Source of the DNA: Rhinopithecus roxellana
Lineage: Eukaryota; Chordata; Mammalia; Primates; Cercopithecidae
NCBI RefSeq assembly: GCF_007565055.1
Contig: NC_044559.1
Location: 102,570,759-102,634,758 of the forward strand
Reading direction: 5' to 3'
DNA length: 64,000 bases
The notes below the pieces were generated by a model. It was not told the origin of the DNA. It made no database searches and saw only the letters and a program-made list of their open reading frames with translations. Below are positions 24,205 to 35,439 of the stretch, piece after piece. Position 1 is the first letter of the stretch. The number at the start of each line of letters is the position of its first letter. Position numbers and translations under genes: made by a program.

Positions 24205-25610
24205 CAATTCTCCTGCAGCTTTTGTATCTTTAATAGATTTATTGCTAGCTATTGTTGGTTATTGGTTCTACTACAAGCCCACAAGAGGATTTACTTTTGT
24301 GACTAGCAGGCAGTTAGGATGAGGAGGTTTACTTTACTTTAGTCTGGAATTGATCTAAATCTGAGACAAACTTTATTCTTTTTGAGGGTTTGGTGTCTCC
24401 TGTTACCTAAATTCCTGGAGTATTGCCCTTCAGAAATCCCAAATGAAAGCCTGAGTGTTTATTAGGAACCCTCCTCTTTGGTAGGTCCTGAAAAAATTCA
24501 GATTTTTCTCTGCAGTCCCTGAGACTGCTGAAAGCTCTGCTCAACTCTTATGCCTGCTAGCCATGACTTTCTGCTTAGTGGCTCACATGCTGCCTGGGCA
24601 TCAGCAGATGTGTCAGGGGAGTGTAACATCAGACTCACTTCTCAGCACTTCTTTGTCTCTAGGATCTTAGACCCTTAAGTCTTGGCTGTCCTGGTAATGC
24701 TCCTTTAAACAATTAAAAAAATTTATACAGTGTTTCTAGGTGTTCTAAGCAGGAAGGTTAGTCTGATACTAGCTTATCTGCCATAGCCTGAAGTGGAAGT
24801 AGGTGGTAGAATGTTGTTAAATGTCTAACAACTGTCTCTGGGTAGTTGGCGGGGGTGGGGGTGCGGTGCACTGGGAGGCTTTAATTTGTAGCATTTGCTA
24901 ATTAATGGTGGAAATCCTCTCACCATGAACAATTTTGAGCAGCCAATGTGACATCATTGAACATGGAATTGAGAAAAGAAATATATAGTTGGCTCTCGTG
25001 AGCTGAGACATACTCCAACACATCACTGAGTTGAAGTCCATTCCATCTGGCTTGGTTCTATCCTTCCAGTGCAGGTGAAGGGAGCTGTTTATTCGATACT
25101 ATCAATATCCCCATATCTAGGTATTGAGGGACATACCCTCTACCTGGGTGTTTGTCTAGGGGGGCAGTTTATGAGTCAATGGGGTCGTGGGAAAGGCAGA
25201 GCTCTGTGTCTGGAATTTATATTTGGAAGTGAAAGAAGGGTCATACGGATTCAGAAGGGGGAGGGAACCAGAAGCATGTAGAAGTCTGGAGTAGACACCA
25301 AAATAAGTCAGAAACCCTAGTAATAATTATAATACATATTAAACAAGGGATACAACTTCCACCTGTCAAATTGGAAAAAATTTTCAAAAATATTGGGGAA
25401 AAAATTTTCAAAAATATTGGGTAAAAAATTTCATAAAGAAGACTGTCGATATCTCTAAACTGTTAAACACTGTTGTGGGGAGGAAAATTGTGGTTTCACA
25501 AGTAAATCCAAAAAAAGAATCAAACACAAAGAAAAAAGAAAATGTAAAAATATGATCCCACTTAAAAATGTAAAAAGGGGAATGGTGGAATAAATTTGTA
25601 GTGATTAAAA
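24205..25610. other. Unassigned sequence with a 26-bp tandem repeat
   Basis: No repeat family or gene recognised over 1.4 kb. At 25372-25432 there is a short tandem repeat of about 26 bp (aaaaaattttcaaaaatattggg) in two and a half copies. Confidence 0.45.
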
Positions 25611-25619
25611 ATGATGTTT

Positions 25620-25889
25620 TTGCCTGTAATCCTGGCACTTTGGGAGGCTGAGGAGGGCAGATCATGATGTCAGGAGATCGAGACCATCCTGGCCAACATG
25701 GTGAAACCCCAGTTCTACCAAAAATACAAAAAACTAGCTGGCATGGTGGCACACACCTGTAGTCCCAGATCCTCGGGAGGCTGAGGCAGGAGAATCGCTT
25801 GAACCCGGAAGGTGGAGGTTGCAGTGAGCTGAGATTGCACCACTGCACTTCAGCCTGGGCAACAGAGTGAGACTTCATCTCAAAAAAAG
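25620..25889 (+). mobile_element. AluS, lacking the first ~25 bases
   Basis: Begins at 'ttgcctgtaatcctggcac', so the 'ggccgggcgcggtggctca' start is missing. The rest is a normal dimer ending 'gcctgggcaacagagtgagacttcatctc' and an A-tail. A short duplication (atgttttt) is seen on both sides. Confidence 0.9.
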
Positions 25890-26323
25890 AATATGTTTTT
25901 GAAGAATTTTAAAACTGTTAATGTTGATGTAAAATTAAGAAAAAGAGTGGTTGCATTTTATTAAACTTTCCAAAAATAAAAAATGCGTATTTATAGAAAA
26001 AGGAAAGAAAATAGATTTTTAAAAACGTACTCTTATTCTTAGTAGTAAGATTATGAGTAATTTTTGTTGTCTTTTTACTTTTCTGTATTTTGTTAGTTTT
26101 CTAAATGAGCTTGTGTTACCTTTATGTTCTCAAAATAAAGCCAGTAAATATGACAGTGGGAAAAAATTAATACATTCTTAGTAGGAAAGGGATATTTTCT
26201 GCTTGAGATTAATAATTGGATTAATTTAACTAGAAGAATCTCATACAAATCAAATGCTAATCTGTTTGCAAATATGCCGCTTATATTTTTTTCTGTCTCC
26301 AAGTCTGAATTTTCTTCTGGTGC
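25890..26323. other. Unassigned sequence holding copy 1 of a local duplication
   Basis: Copy 1 (26097-26251) of a ~155-bp segment that recurs at 27330-27488 lies here. The rest is AT-rich and unassigned. Confidence 0.5.
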
Positions 26324-26668
26324 TGATATGGTTTGGCTATGTCCTTACCCAAATCTCAACTTGAATTGCATCTCCCAGAATTCCCACATGTTGTGGGAGG
26401 GACCTGGTGAGCGATAATTTGAATCATGGGGGTGGTTTCCACTATACTGTTCTTGTGGTAGTAAATAAGTCTCATGAGATTGGATGGTTTCATCAGGGGT
26501 TTCCGCTTTTGCATCTTACTCATTTTCTCTTGCCACCACCATGTAAGAAGTGCCTTTCACCTCTTGCCATGATTCTGAGGCCATGTGGAATTGTAAGTCC
26601 AATTAAACCTCTTTTTCTTCCCAGTCTCAGGTATGTCTTTATCAGCAGCGTGAAAATAGACTAATACA
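26324..26668 (+). mobile_element. Solo THE1-type MaLR LTR
   Basis: A 345-bp LTR with 'tgatatggtttggctatgtcc' at the start, 'gataatttgaatcatgggggtgg' and 'aataagtctcatgagat' in the middle, 'aagtccaattaaacctctttttcttcccagtctcagg' and 'gactaataca' at the end. The 5-bp flanks are ggtgc and gatgc, a near-perfect target duplication. No internal region. Confidence 0.88.
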
Positions 26669-27282
26669 GATGCCATATCAAATTTAGCAGATAAATGTTA
26701 GATACTGAACAGAAAGAGGACAGAAAGGCAGTTCATGGGTTTAGAGAACAAGCAAAAAGGCATTTAACAACTAACTTATTATAAACTTCATCACTTTAAT
26801 AGATGTTTGAACTTCCTCAAGTTTCCATGGAACTGTGACACCTGGTCCTGCAGAAAGCTACCTTCTGGTCTTGCACTAACTCTCATGGGCCCTGAGCAAT
26901 CAAGATTTTCAAAAAGACAGACAACCTGCTGTGTATTCTGGAGGGAGTATGTCTCTCTTTCTCCAGGCTCTGGGCAGACTTGCCAGACTTTTTTCCCCAT
27001 TTTCTAGTTATTTTTCCTCCCAAGTGGTTGTAGGGTAGAAATCATTTAAATTTCCAGAGACTTCTTTAACTGATCAGCAAGTTTCCCGTTTGCTAAGTAA
27101 CATTCTGATCTGTTCAGGATTCTCAGGAATTAAAAGCAAATATGTCAAAGTAAAAATCAGTGAAACTTACTGATTTTTTTCCCTTAGCACCAAGAAAAAG
27201 GCTGTGGACTTAGAGATGTAAAATAAATGTTTTTTTTGGTATTAAATGGTTCCTATTAAAACAAAAACAAATGTTTTTGGTA

Positions 27283-27780
27283 CATATGTACACACACATA
27301 TATACCTATATGTATATACATTTCTTTAATTTTCTAAAAGAGCTTGTGTTACCTTTATGTTCTCAAAAGAAAAAAGCCAATAAACATGACAGTGGGGAAA
27401 AAATTAATCCATTCATATGTAGGCAAGGGGTATTTTGTGCTTGAGATTAATTATCCAGTTAATTTAACTAGAAGAAACTCATTCAAATATATATATAAAT
27501 ATATGTATATCTATATGTTTTAAAATATATATTTAAATATGTGTATATATGTATATGTATATAGGTATGTCTTTCAATACACGCATATATGTATATACTT
27601 AAATATATGCATATTTGAATATAATATATGTATTTAAATATCTATAAATTTACATATATTTATATATGCATTTATTCACATGTATTTACATATGTGTATA
27701 TACATGTGAACAAATATACATATATTTATATACAGGTATATGTACATGTATATATTTATGTACATGTACATGTATATAAA
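27283..27780. repeat. AT-rich alternating purine-pyrimidine tract
   Basis: About 500 bp of imperfect 'tatatgtatatac' type sequence, interrupted at 27330-27488 by copy 2 of the local duplication. Alternating TA/TG/CA steps can form cruciforms or left-handed DNA. Confidence 0.85.
27330..27488 (+). repeat. Copy 2 of a ~155-bp local duplication
   Basis: Matches 26097-26251 in the same orientation: 'gagcttgtgttacctttatgttctcaaaa', 'atgacagtggg', 'tgcttgagattaat' and 'taatttaactagaagaa' occur in both in the same order. The copies differ by scattered substitutions and small indels. Confidence 0.85.
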
Positions 27781-27969
27781 TCTTTCAAATAGATGCATAT
27801 ACATATAGGTATACATATTTTTGAGTATGTTTCAAAATAAGAATTCATGTTCACTTTTTGTTCCACATGATAATCAATTGTTCTGGCGTACATTAATGAG
27901 CTATCCATGTTTTCAAAAACTGATTTGCATTGTCCCTCTGACAAATATCAGATTTTCACATATGCATAT

Positions 27970-28360
27970 TAATATTATTCCCTCTTCTCTCAATTAGCTC
28001 CTTCTGGAATGCTGATGGACATGTTGGGCTTACTCTATCCTCTATGTCTCTTTAATCTCTTAACTTTCCAACTATAGCCATATCAAAATAATTACTTTTT
28101 ACTGTATCCAATAATTCTAGTATCTTAAATCTTAGCTTAACAGATTGCAAATCCGTGTTTTCTGCTACGTCTCAATCATGATAGCCTATTTTCTCATGGG
28201 CTTAGTGATTTTTAAAAACCATAATATGATCTTTAGAACTTTACCTGTGGGAATTACTTGAAGTTTGAGTGTAAAGTGGATTTTTCCAGAAAGAAGTTGG
28301 TTTTGCATTTTCCAGGGACCTGGCCAGTCTTGTTTCTAACATTTGTAATGAGTACAGCAT
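27970..28360 (-). mobile_element. Possible old L1 3'UTR fragment, antisense
   Basis: The run 'ctccttctggaatgctgatggacatgttgggcttactctatcctctatgtctctttaatctctt' resembles the antisense L1M 3' region (which reads 'ctggaacgcctattagatatatgttggacc...tcctccatgtctcttaacctct'). Divergence is high. Confidence 0.45.
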
Positions 28361-31185
28361 TTGCAAGATTACAGATGGAATTCGCATACCATATGTCTAA
28401 GTTTTTAAAAGTAATAAATTAAGCCAAAAAACTGTTAGAATCAATGTTTTATCCTCCTACCTTGATAAATATACCTTCATAATGATGATGCCTAAAGGTA
28501 TTTGGAAACATAATTTTTTAGGTGACTGGAAGTTGTCAAAATATCAGAGATTAGTGAATTTCATTATTATACATATCTAGGTATTCTCTTGATGGGTCAA
28601 AATTTATATGAGTAAATAAATGTTTTTTTTATTTGTGTATATTCACTCTATAAAATCTATTTTTAATCTTTCATTTCAAAACAGTTACTTATTACAAAGT
28701 TTTCTTTGAGAATATTCAAAATTATCTATTAAAATTAGAAGGCAACATATAATTTATATGATGAATGTAAACTTTTAAAGAAAAATGTGAATGAAACTTA
28801 GCATTTATCTTTAAAAAATTTAAATATTAAATGTTTTGTGAAAATACAACTCACAATTCTAGCATTCTGTGTCCTAGTTGCAAATGTAAACTTGTTACCA
28901 TGATTTTTAGAGGTTGTATACCGACCTACATATATACAAATATAAAAGAAATATGAATTGCTAAGTATTGCAAATGTTCCTCCACTGCCATCTGCAATTA
29001 TCACAAATGCTGCACTAATTTGTGAAGCAATGTAGAAAACCTTGAATTGGAACCTGAAGAGAAATAGAAATGTAGATGCTGGGCACTGTGGAGATGGGAT
29101 AATTTTTTTTAATGCAAAAAATCCATTGGATATGTGTTTTCTGGGAAGAGGAATTTGACAAAATTGTCTTTTTAAAATTTAACAACATCTGTAGCTAAAT
29201 CCCCCTACACTCCAAAATGGTGTCAGTCTTTGACACCACTGGCAGTGGCAAAATCCACAGACCTTCCTGGAATTGAAACACAGCTGCCTTTTGTTTCCAG
29301 GACACAGAGCAAGGGATATGGAGAAACATTTCCCTGGGAACTGAATGTTGTTAGGATGACAGATGTGTAGGGTTATGAGTTTAACCATGTCAACACTGAG
29401 CACTACCTCCCAAGTGACAGAGGCATCCATGTGTGGTTTAGTAATTCTTTCATATGTGTATAGGTGACATGTGGGGGCATTATCAGTTCAGGACCATTTT
29501 AACCAAAATTATTGGCTTGGATGTTTTAGATAGAATGATGTCCAACTGCAAGTCTATGGGGAGAAGAGGTTTCTGAGAATTCTCAAGAAATAAACGTTTG
29601 TCTATTGTCCTTCCATCCCAGAGCCAAGGCCTATGTAGGCATGTATCTTCATCGTCTGTTATTTATTTCTGATTTACTCATTGAACGTGTCATGTTTTAG
29701 AAATCTCATGTTTGTGTGGGAATTTACAAGCTGAGTCTTGTCTTCTGCCTCAGCACACATAATCTATTAAAATTGAGGTTCTGAGCCAATAGGGATAGGC
29801 AGATATTCCAGAGAAAACTGCAGATTCAGTTCTCCCTTAGCCAAGTAAATTTATGCCTTCTAACCATTTCTATTCTCTGAGAAATTCCCTTGCCATATCA
29901 CCAGCTCAGCCATTCAGTAAAAGTTTTTTTTTGAAAAAATGTTTCATCCAGTATTTTTAGATTTAAATGGTGGAGTTTCTAATCTGCCACACTGCTAGAA
30001 ATAAAATCCAGTGTTTACTGCTTATAGAACATTTTAATGTGTTAGTTTAATGAATTCTTCTAGCAATCAAAAGGTAGCTACTGTTCCCAATTCACAGTTA
30101 AGTTGCTGAGGCTCAGATGTTTGGTGACTTTCTATAGTGATATGATTTCATGTGTCAAACAGTAGTAAGGGTTAGGACCCAAGAGAAAATTGCATAAGAA
30201 ATTCAACTTGCAAAGATTGAGAGGGAGGAAATGTGCAGGAGCTCAGGAGTTCCATGGGGTAAGAATGTGATTTAGTGGATGGAGAAACAATTTCTAGAGT
30301 CAGGTACATTTGAGTTTGAATTCAAATTTGAGGTTTCTGCAACTTGGAACATTACTTCATCAATGAGCCTCAGCTATTTTAGCTGTAACATAGGATGAAT
30401 AGTCCCTTGTTAATTAATTAATACCTTCAGATATAACATATATACTTATAGATATAACAGAAACATTTGTAATTAAATAGTTTTATAATAAACATTTGTA
30501 ATTAAATAATTTGTAATAAAATTAACTGCAAACATTTTGACTTTCCAAAGGAGTGGTAACATTTCAAACTCAAGAGAAGGCACTTTGTTTTTGATAAATA
30601 TCTTGATAAGCATCTTTTAGTATGAAAGCAAAAGCGCTAGTCTTCACTTGTAGGGAATTTTGTGAAAAGAGAATAAAAATCTAAAAAGAGTTGAAGCGTG
30701 CAAGACAATAGAGGGAGCAATTTATCCATGAGTAACTCTGGAGTGAAGAGTTAAGGGACCTAAGGCCTGGTAAGGAGAAACTGAGGAGAACAGGGAGTTC
30801 CAGGAATAAGCAAGATGATGAAAGGAACTCTAAGAGTTTTAGGATAGTGATGTCTAACATTTAACTTTTAGCTAGTGCCTGTGTTGTGTGATACTGTCAT
30901 TTCCTACCATGACCCTAAACCTTTAAGAGAAGTCTGGTTTCCATAAGAGACTAGTGGTAATGTTTTCTGTGGGAATTGAGGGAATTAACAGCAAAGCCTA
31001 GCATGGAATGAAGTGGTTCAGAAAGAGTACATAACGTCTACCACATTGGAGAGCAATCCATGGTAATAATGACAATAGGAATTATAACAGTTGATATTAA
31101 TTGCATGCTGATGCTATACATTATGCAGATTAAAAAATATTCTTAAAGCAACCCTTGGAAAGAACAGGTATTGACTCTTTCACAA
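28361..31185. other. AT-rich unassigned sequence with two MIR remnants
   Basis: Mostly unassigned and AT-rich. MIR-like cores can be seen at about 30015-30190 (antisense, 'cccaattcacagttaagttgctgaggctcagatg') and 30280-30415 (sense, 'gagtcaggtacatttgagtttgaattcaaatttg' then 'gcctcagctattttagctgtaacataggatgaatag'). A small tandem 'aacatttgtaattaaata' repeat is at 30464-30530. No coding exon recognised. Confidence 0.45.
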
Positions 31186-31189
31186 AAGG

Positions 31190-31330
31190 AGATTGAAAAT
31201 GTTTCAATAAGTATGTAAAAAGTGTTCAATATTATTAGTTATCAGGAAAATGAATATTGAAACCACAGTGAGATACCACTACACTTTCACCAGAACAAAG
31301 TTTAAAAGATGTCTGTCATTTCAAATGTAA
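31190..31330 (+). mobile_element. Small old L1 fragment
   Basis: Sense copy of the end of ORF2 region: 'gttcaatattattagttatcaggaaaatgaatattgaaaccacagtgagataccactacac'. It precedes the larger L1 below in the wrong order (3' part before 5' part), so it is a separate insertion. Confidence 0.65.
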
Positions 31331-31429
31331 GTAGGAATGTGGAACACCTAGAACTCTTCTATCCTACACAGATTTGAACTCAGTTATATAAACAATTACA
31401 TTAACTATAATTGGACTAACCAACCCTTT

Positions 31430-33345
31430 TAATGGATAAATTCCTGGAAACATACAACCTCACAAGATTGAATCAAAAAGAAATGAAAACTAAACAGAGC
31501 AATATGGAGTTCTGAAATTAAATCAGTAATAAAAAAAACCTATCAACCAAAAAGCCCATAACAGATGGATACATAGTTGAATTCTACCAAAGATACAAAG
31601 AACTGGTACCAATCCTACTGAAACTATTTGAAAAAAATCGAGGAGGGGGTACTCCTCCCTAACTCATTCTACAAAGCCAGCATTACCCTGATACCAAAAC
31701 CTGGTAAACACACAAAGAAAAAAGAAAACTATAGGCCAATATTCCTCATTAACATAGACACAGAAATCCTCAACAGGATACCAGCAAACCAAATACAACA
31801 GCACATCAAAAAGTTAATTCATCACAATCAAGTAGGCTTCATTCTTGGGATGCAAGGTTGGTTCAACATACACAAATCAACAAATGTTATTCACCACATA
31901 AACAGAATTAAACACATATGATCATCTCAATAGATGCAGGAAAAGTGTTTGATAAGATCCAGCATTTCTTCATGATAGAAAGCCTCAGCAAACTAGGCAT
32001 CAAAGGACTATACCTCAAATAAGAGCCATCTATGACAAACCTACAACCAACATCACAATGAACAGCCAAAAGCTGGAAGCATTCTCCTTGAGAACTAGAA
32101 CAAGACAAGAATGCCCACTCTCACTGTTCCTATTCAATATAGTACTGGAAGTCCTTACCAGAGCAATCAGGCAAGAGACAGAAATAAAAGGCATCCAAAC
32201 AGGAATGGGGAAGTCAAACTGTCTTCATGGATGATATGATTTGATACTTATAAAACACTAAAGACTCCACTAAAAGGCTCCTGGAACTGATAAATGACTT
32301 TAGTAAGTTTAAGCATACAAAATGAACATACACAAAACAGTAGTATTTGTATACACCAATAATGTTCAAGCTGAGAGCCACATCAAGAACATAATCCCTT
32401 TTACAATAGCCACACACACAAAAATACCTAGGAATACATCTAACCAAAGAGGTGAGAAATGTCTACAAGGAGAACTACAAAACACTGCAGAAAGAAATCA
32501 TAGATGACACAAATGGAAAAACACCCCATGCTCATGGATTGGAAGAATCAATATTGTTAAAATGGCCATACTACCCAAAGCAATCTACAGATTCGATGCT
32601 CTTCCTATCAAACTACTAATATAGTTTTTTTTCCCCAGAGTTAGTAAAAACTATTCTAAAATTCATGTGGAACCAAAAAAGATCTCAAATAGCCAAAACA
32701 ATCCTATGCAAAAAGAACAAAGTGGAGGCATCACATTACCCAACTTCAAATTATATGACAAAGCTATAGTAACCAAAACTACATGGTACTGGTACAAAAA
32801 CAGACACATAGAGCAATGGAACAGAATGGAGAACTCAGATATAAAGCTGCACACCTACCGCTATCTGGTCTTTGACAAAGTTGACAAAAATAAGCTATGG
32901 ATAAAGTACTGCCTAGTCAATAAATGATGCTGGGGTAGCTGGCCAGCTATATGCAGAAGAAGGAAACTGGACCCCTACCTTTCACCATATAAAAGTTAAC
33001 ATGGATTAAAGATTTAAATGTAAGATCTCAAACTGTAAGAATCTTAGAAGAAAACCTAGGAAACACCATGATCAACATTGGCCTTGGGAAATAATTTATG
33101 ACTAAGTCTTCAAAAGCAATTGTAACAAAACAAAAAATTGATAATTGGGACCTAATTAAGCTAAAAGGCTTCTGCACAGTAAAAGAAACTATCAACAGAG
33201 TAAACAGGCAGCCTATACAATGGGAGAAAATATTTGCTAACTATGTAGCCAACAAAGACCTAATGGGCAGATTCTATAAGGAACTTAAACATTTCAACAG
33301 GCAAAAACCAAATAACCCCACTAAAAGTGGGCAAAGGAAATGAAT
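31430..33345 (+). pseudogene. L1 ORF2 remnant (reverse transcriptase)
   Basis: Sense translation gives broken stretches of the L1 reverse transcriptase. The segment 31628-31921 includes 'KASITLIPKPGKHTKK' and 'HHNQVGFILGMQGWFN', which belong to the fingers and palm. At 32224-32235 the catalytic segment reads FMDD where L1 normally has FADD, soon followed by a stop. Further pieces at 32667-32927 and 33098-33343 cover the C-terminal part ('NKLWIKYCLVNK', 'FCTVKETINRVNRQPIQWEKIFANY'). Frameshifts and stops separate all pieces, so no enzyme can be made. In a live L1 this protein nicks target DNA and copies the RNA into it. Confidence 0.85.
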
Positions 33346-33670
33346 AGACACATCTCAAAACACACAAGTGTCCAACAAACATATGAAAAAACCTCATCTC
33401 ACATCACTCAGAATGGCTATTATTAAGGAGTCAAAAAATAACAGATGATGGTGAGGTTGTGGAGAAAAAGGAGCACTTATACACTGTTGGTGGGAGTGTA
33501 AATTAGTTTAACCATTGTGGAAGACAGTGTAGCAATACCTCAAAGACCTGAAGATGGAAATGCCATTTGACCCAGCAATCTCATTACTGGGTATGTATCC
33601 AAAGGAAAATAAAAAAGTTCATCAGAGCGTTATTCACAATTCCAAAGACATAGAATAAACTTAGGTGTCC

Positions 33671-34365
33671 TTGCCCATGCCTATGTCCTGAATGGTATTG
33701 CCTAGGTTTTCTTCTAGGGTTTTTATGGTTTTAGATCTAACATTTAAGTCTCTAATCCATCTTGAATTAATTTTCATATAAAGTATAAGGAAGGGATCCA
33801 GTTTCAGCTTTCTACATGTGGCTAGCCAGTTTTCCCAGCACCATTTATTAAATAGGGAATCTTTTCCACATTTCTTGTTTTTGTCAGGTTTGTCAAAGAT
33901 CAGATGGTTGTAGATGTGTGGTATTATTTCTTAGGGCTCTGTTCTGTTCCATTGACCTATATCTCTGTTTTGGTACCAGTACCATGCTGTTTTGGTTACT
34001 GCAGCCTTGTAATATAGTTTGAAGTCAGATAGCGTGATGCCTCAGTAGGGACATGGATGCAACTGGAAACCATCATTCTCAGCAAACTATAGCAAGAACA
34101 GAAAACCAAACACAGCATGTTCTCACTCATAGGTGGGAATTGAACGATGAGAACACTTGGACACAGGAAGGGAACATCACTCACCAGGGCCTGTCGTGGA
34201 TGGGGGAAGGGGGGAGGGATAGCATTAGGAGATACACCTAATGTAAATGACGAGTTAATGGGTGCAGCACACCAACATGGCAAATGTATACATATGTAAC
34301 AAACCTGCATGTTGTGCACATGTACCCTAGAACTTAAAGTATATATATATATATATATATAAAAC
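33671..34365 (+). mobile_element. Young L1 with 5' inversion (twin-primed), nested in L1
   Basis: Two L1 pieces in opposite orientation lie between a 13-bp target duplication 'aacttaggtgtcc' (33658-33670 and 34366-34378). 33671-34043 is antisense ORF2 ('accatttattaaatagggaatc', 'tctgttttggtaccagtaccatgctg'). 34044-34360 is the sense 3' end with the G-rich 3'UTR block and a (TA)n-type tail. The L1 segment between the two pieces is deleted at the junction. This is the classic product of twin priming during L1 insertion. Confidence 0.93.
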
Positions 34366-34628
34366 AACTTAGGTGTCCATCAACAGTTGATTGGATAAAG
34401 AACATGTAGCATGTGTACCCCAGGAACTATTATGCAGCCATAAAAAAGAATAAAATTATGGATGCAGCTGGAAGCCATTATCCTAGGCAAATTAATGCAG
34501 GGACAGAAAACCAAATAGCACATGTTCTAATTTATAAGTGGGAGCTAAACACTGGGTACACATGGACATGAAGATGGCAGTAATATACATTGGGGAACAC
34601 AAGGGGGATAAAGGGAGGAGGAACAAGT

Positions 34629-34983
34629 TGTATTAGTCTGTTTTCATGCTACTGGCAAAGACAAACCTGAGACTGGGTAATTTATATAAAAGAGGTTTAG
34701 TGGACTCACTTTCCATGTGGCTGGGGAGGCCTCACAACCATGGCGGAAGGCAAAAGGCATGTCTTACATGGCAGCAGACAAGAGAATGAAAACCAAATGA
34801 AAGGGGTTTCCCCTTATAAAACCATCAGATCTCATGAGACTTATTCACTACCACGAGAACAGTATGGGGGAAACTGCCCTGATGATTCAATTATCTCCCA
34901 CCAGATCCCTCCCACAACACGTGGGAATCATGGGAGCTAAATTCAAGATAAGATTTGGGTGGCGACACAGCCAAACCGTATCA
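34629..34983 (-). mobile_element. Solo MaLR LTR (THE1/MST-type) nested in L1
   Basis: An antisense 355-bp LTR starting 'tgtattagtctgttttcatgc' and ending 'ggcgacacagccaaaccgtatca'. Flanking bases caagt and caagg are a near-identical 5-bp duplication. L1 3'UTR sequence continues on both sides. Confidence 0.88.
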
Positions 34984-35130
34984 CAAGGTTTGAAAAAGTA
35001 ACTATTGGGTACTATGGTCACTATTTGGATGATGGGATCATTTGTGTCTCAAACCTCAGCATCACGCAACATACCCATATAACAAACCTGCACATATATC
35101 CCCTGAGTCTAAAATAAAAGTTGAAAGTAT

Positions 35131-35439
35131 TTAAAACATCCATTTAAAGAGCAGAGGTTGATTAACTGGATTAAAAAAGCAAGACCCAACTATGCAATCT
35201 AAATGAGGTACTCTCTAAATGTAAAAACATAGATTTGTTGAAAATGTAGAAAAAGATATACCATGCAAGTACTAGATAGCTAGGGTGACCATCCATTTTG
35301 TTCAGGATGAGGAGTTCTCCAGAATGTGAGATTTTCATTGCTTAATGCAGGATATTCCTTGGTAAACCAGGATGCTGGTACCTCTAAGGATAGTGAATAT
35401 GGTGTGGATAAATTAATATCAGACAAATCAGACTTGAAG
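35131..35439. other. Unassigned spacer
   Basis: About 300 bp. The part 35281-35380 ('agctagggtgaccatccattttgttcaggatgagg' ... 'cttggtaaaccaggatgctgg') recalls a small palindromic DNA transposon end with 'agggtgacca', but the match is weak. Confidence 0.35.

Larger units (their letters stand above)
31400..35130 (+). mobile_element. L1 (L1MA-type), 5'-truncated, host of two nested insertions
   Basis: A sense L1 runs from the middle of ORF2 (31400) to a typical L1MA 3' end (35030-35125, 'acaaacctgcacatatatcccctgagtctaaaataaaagttgaaa'). It is cut twice: by a 5'-inverted younger L1 at 33671-34365 and by a MaLR LTR at 34629-34983. Removing these, L1 sequence resumes exactly on both sides. This gives the order: host L1 first, then the two insertions. 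Confidence 0.88.

Noticed and set aside
25408..25878. 156-codon open frame on the minus strand
   Set aside because: Most of it is Alu read in reverse. The rest is unique AT-rich sequence without a motif.
32224..32235. Possibility of a functional L1 reverse transcriptase
   Set aside because: The catalytic box reads FMDD instead of FADD, a stop follows almost at once, and the element is 5'-truncated.
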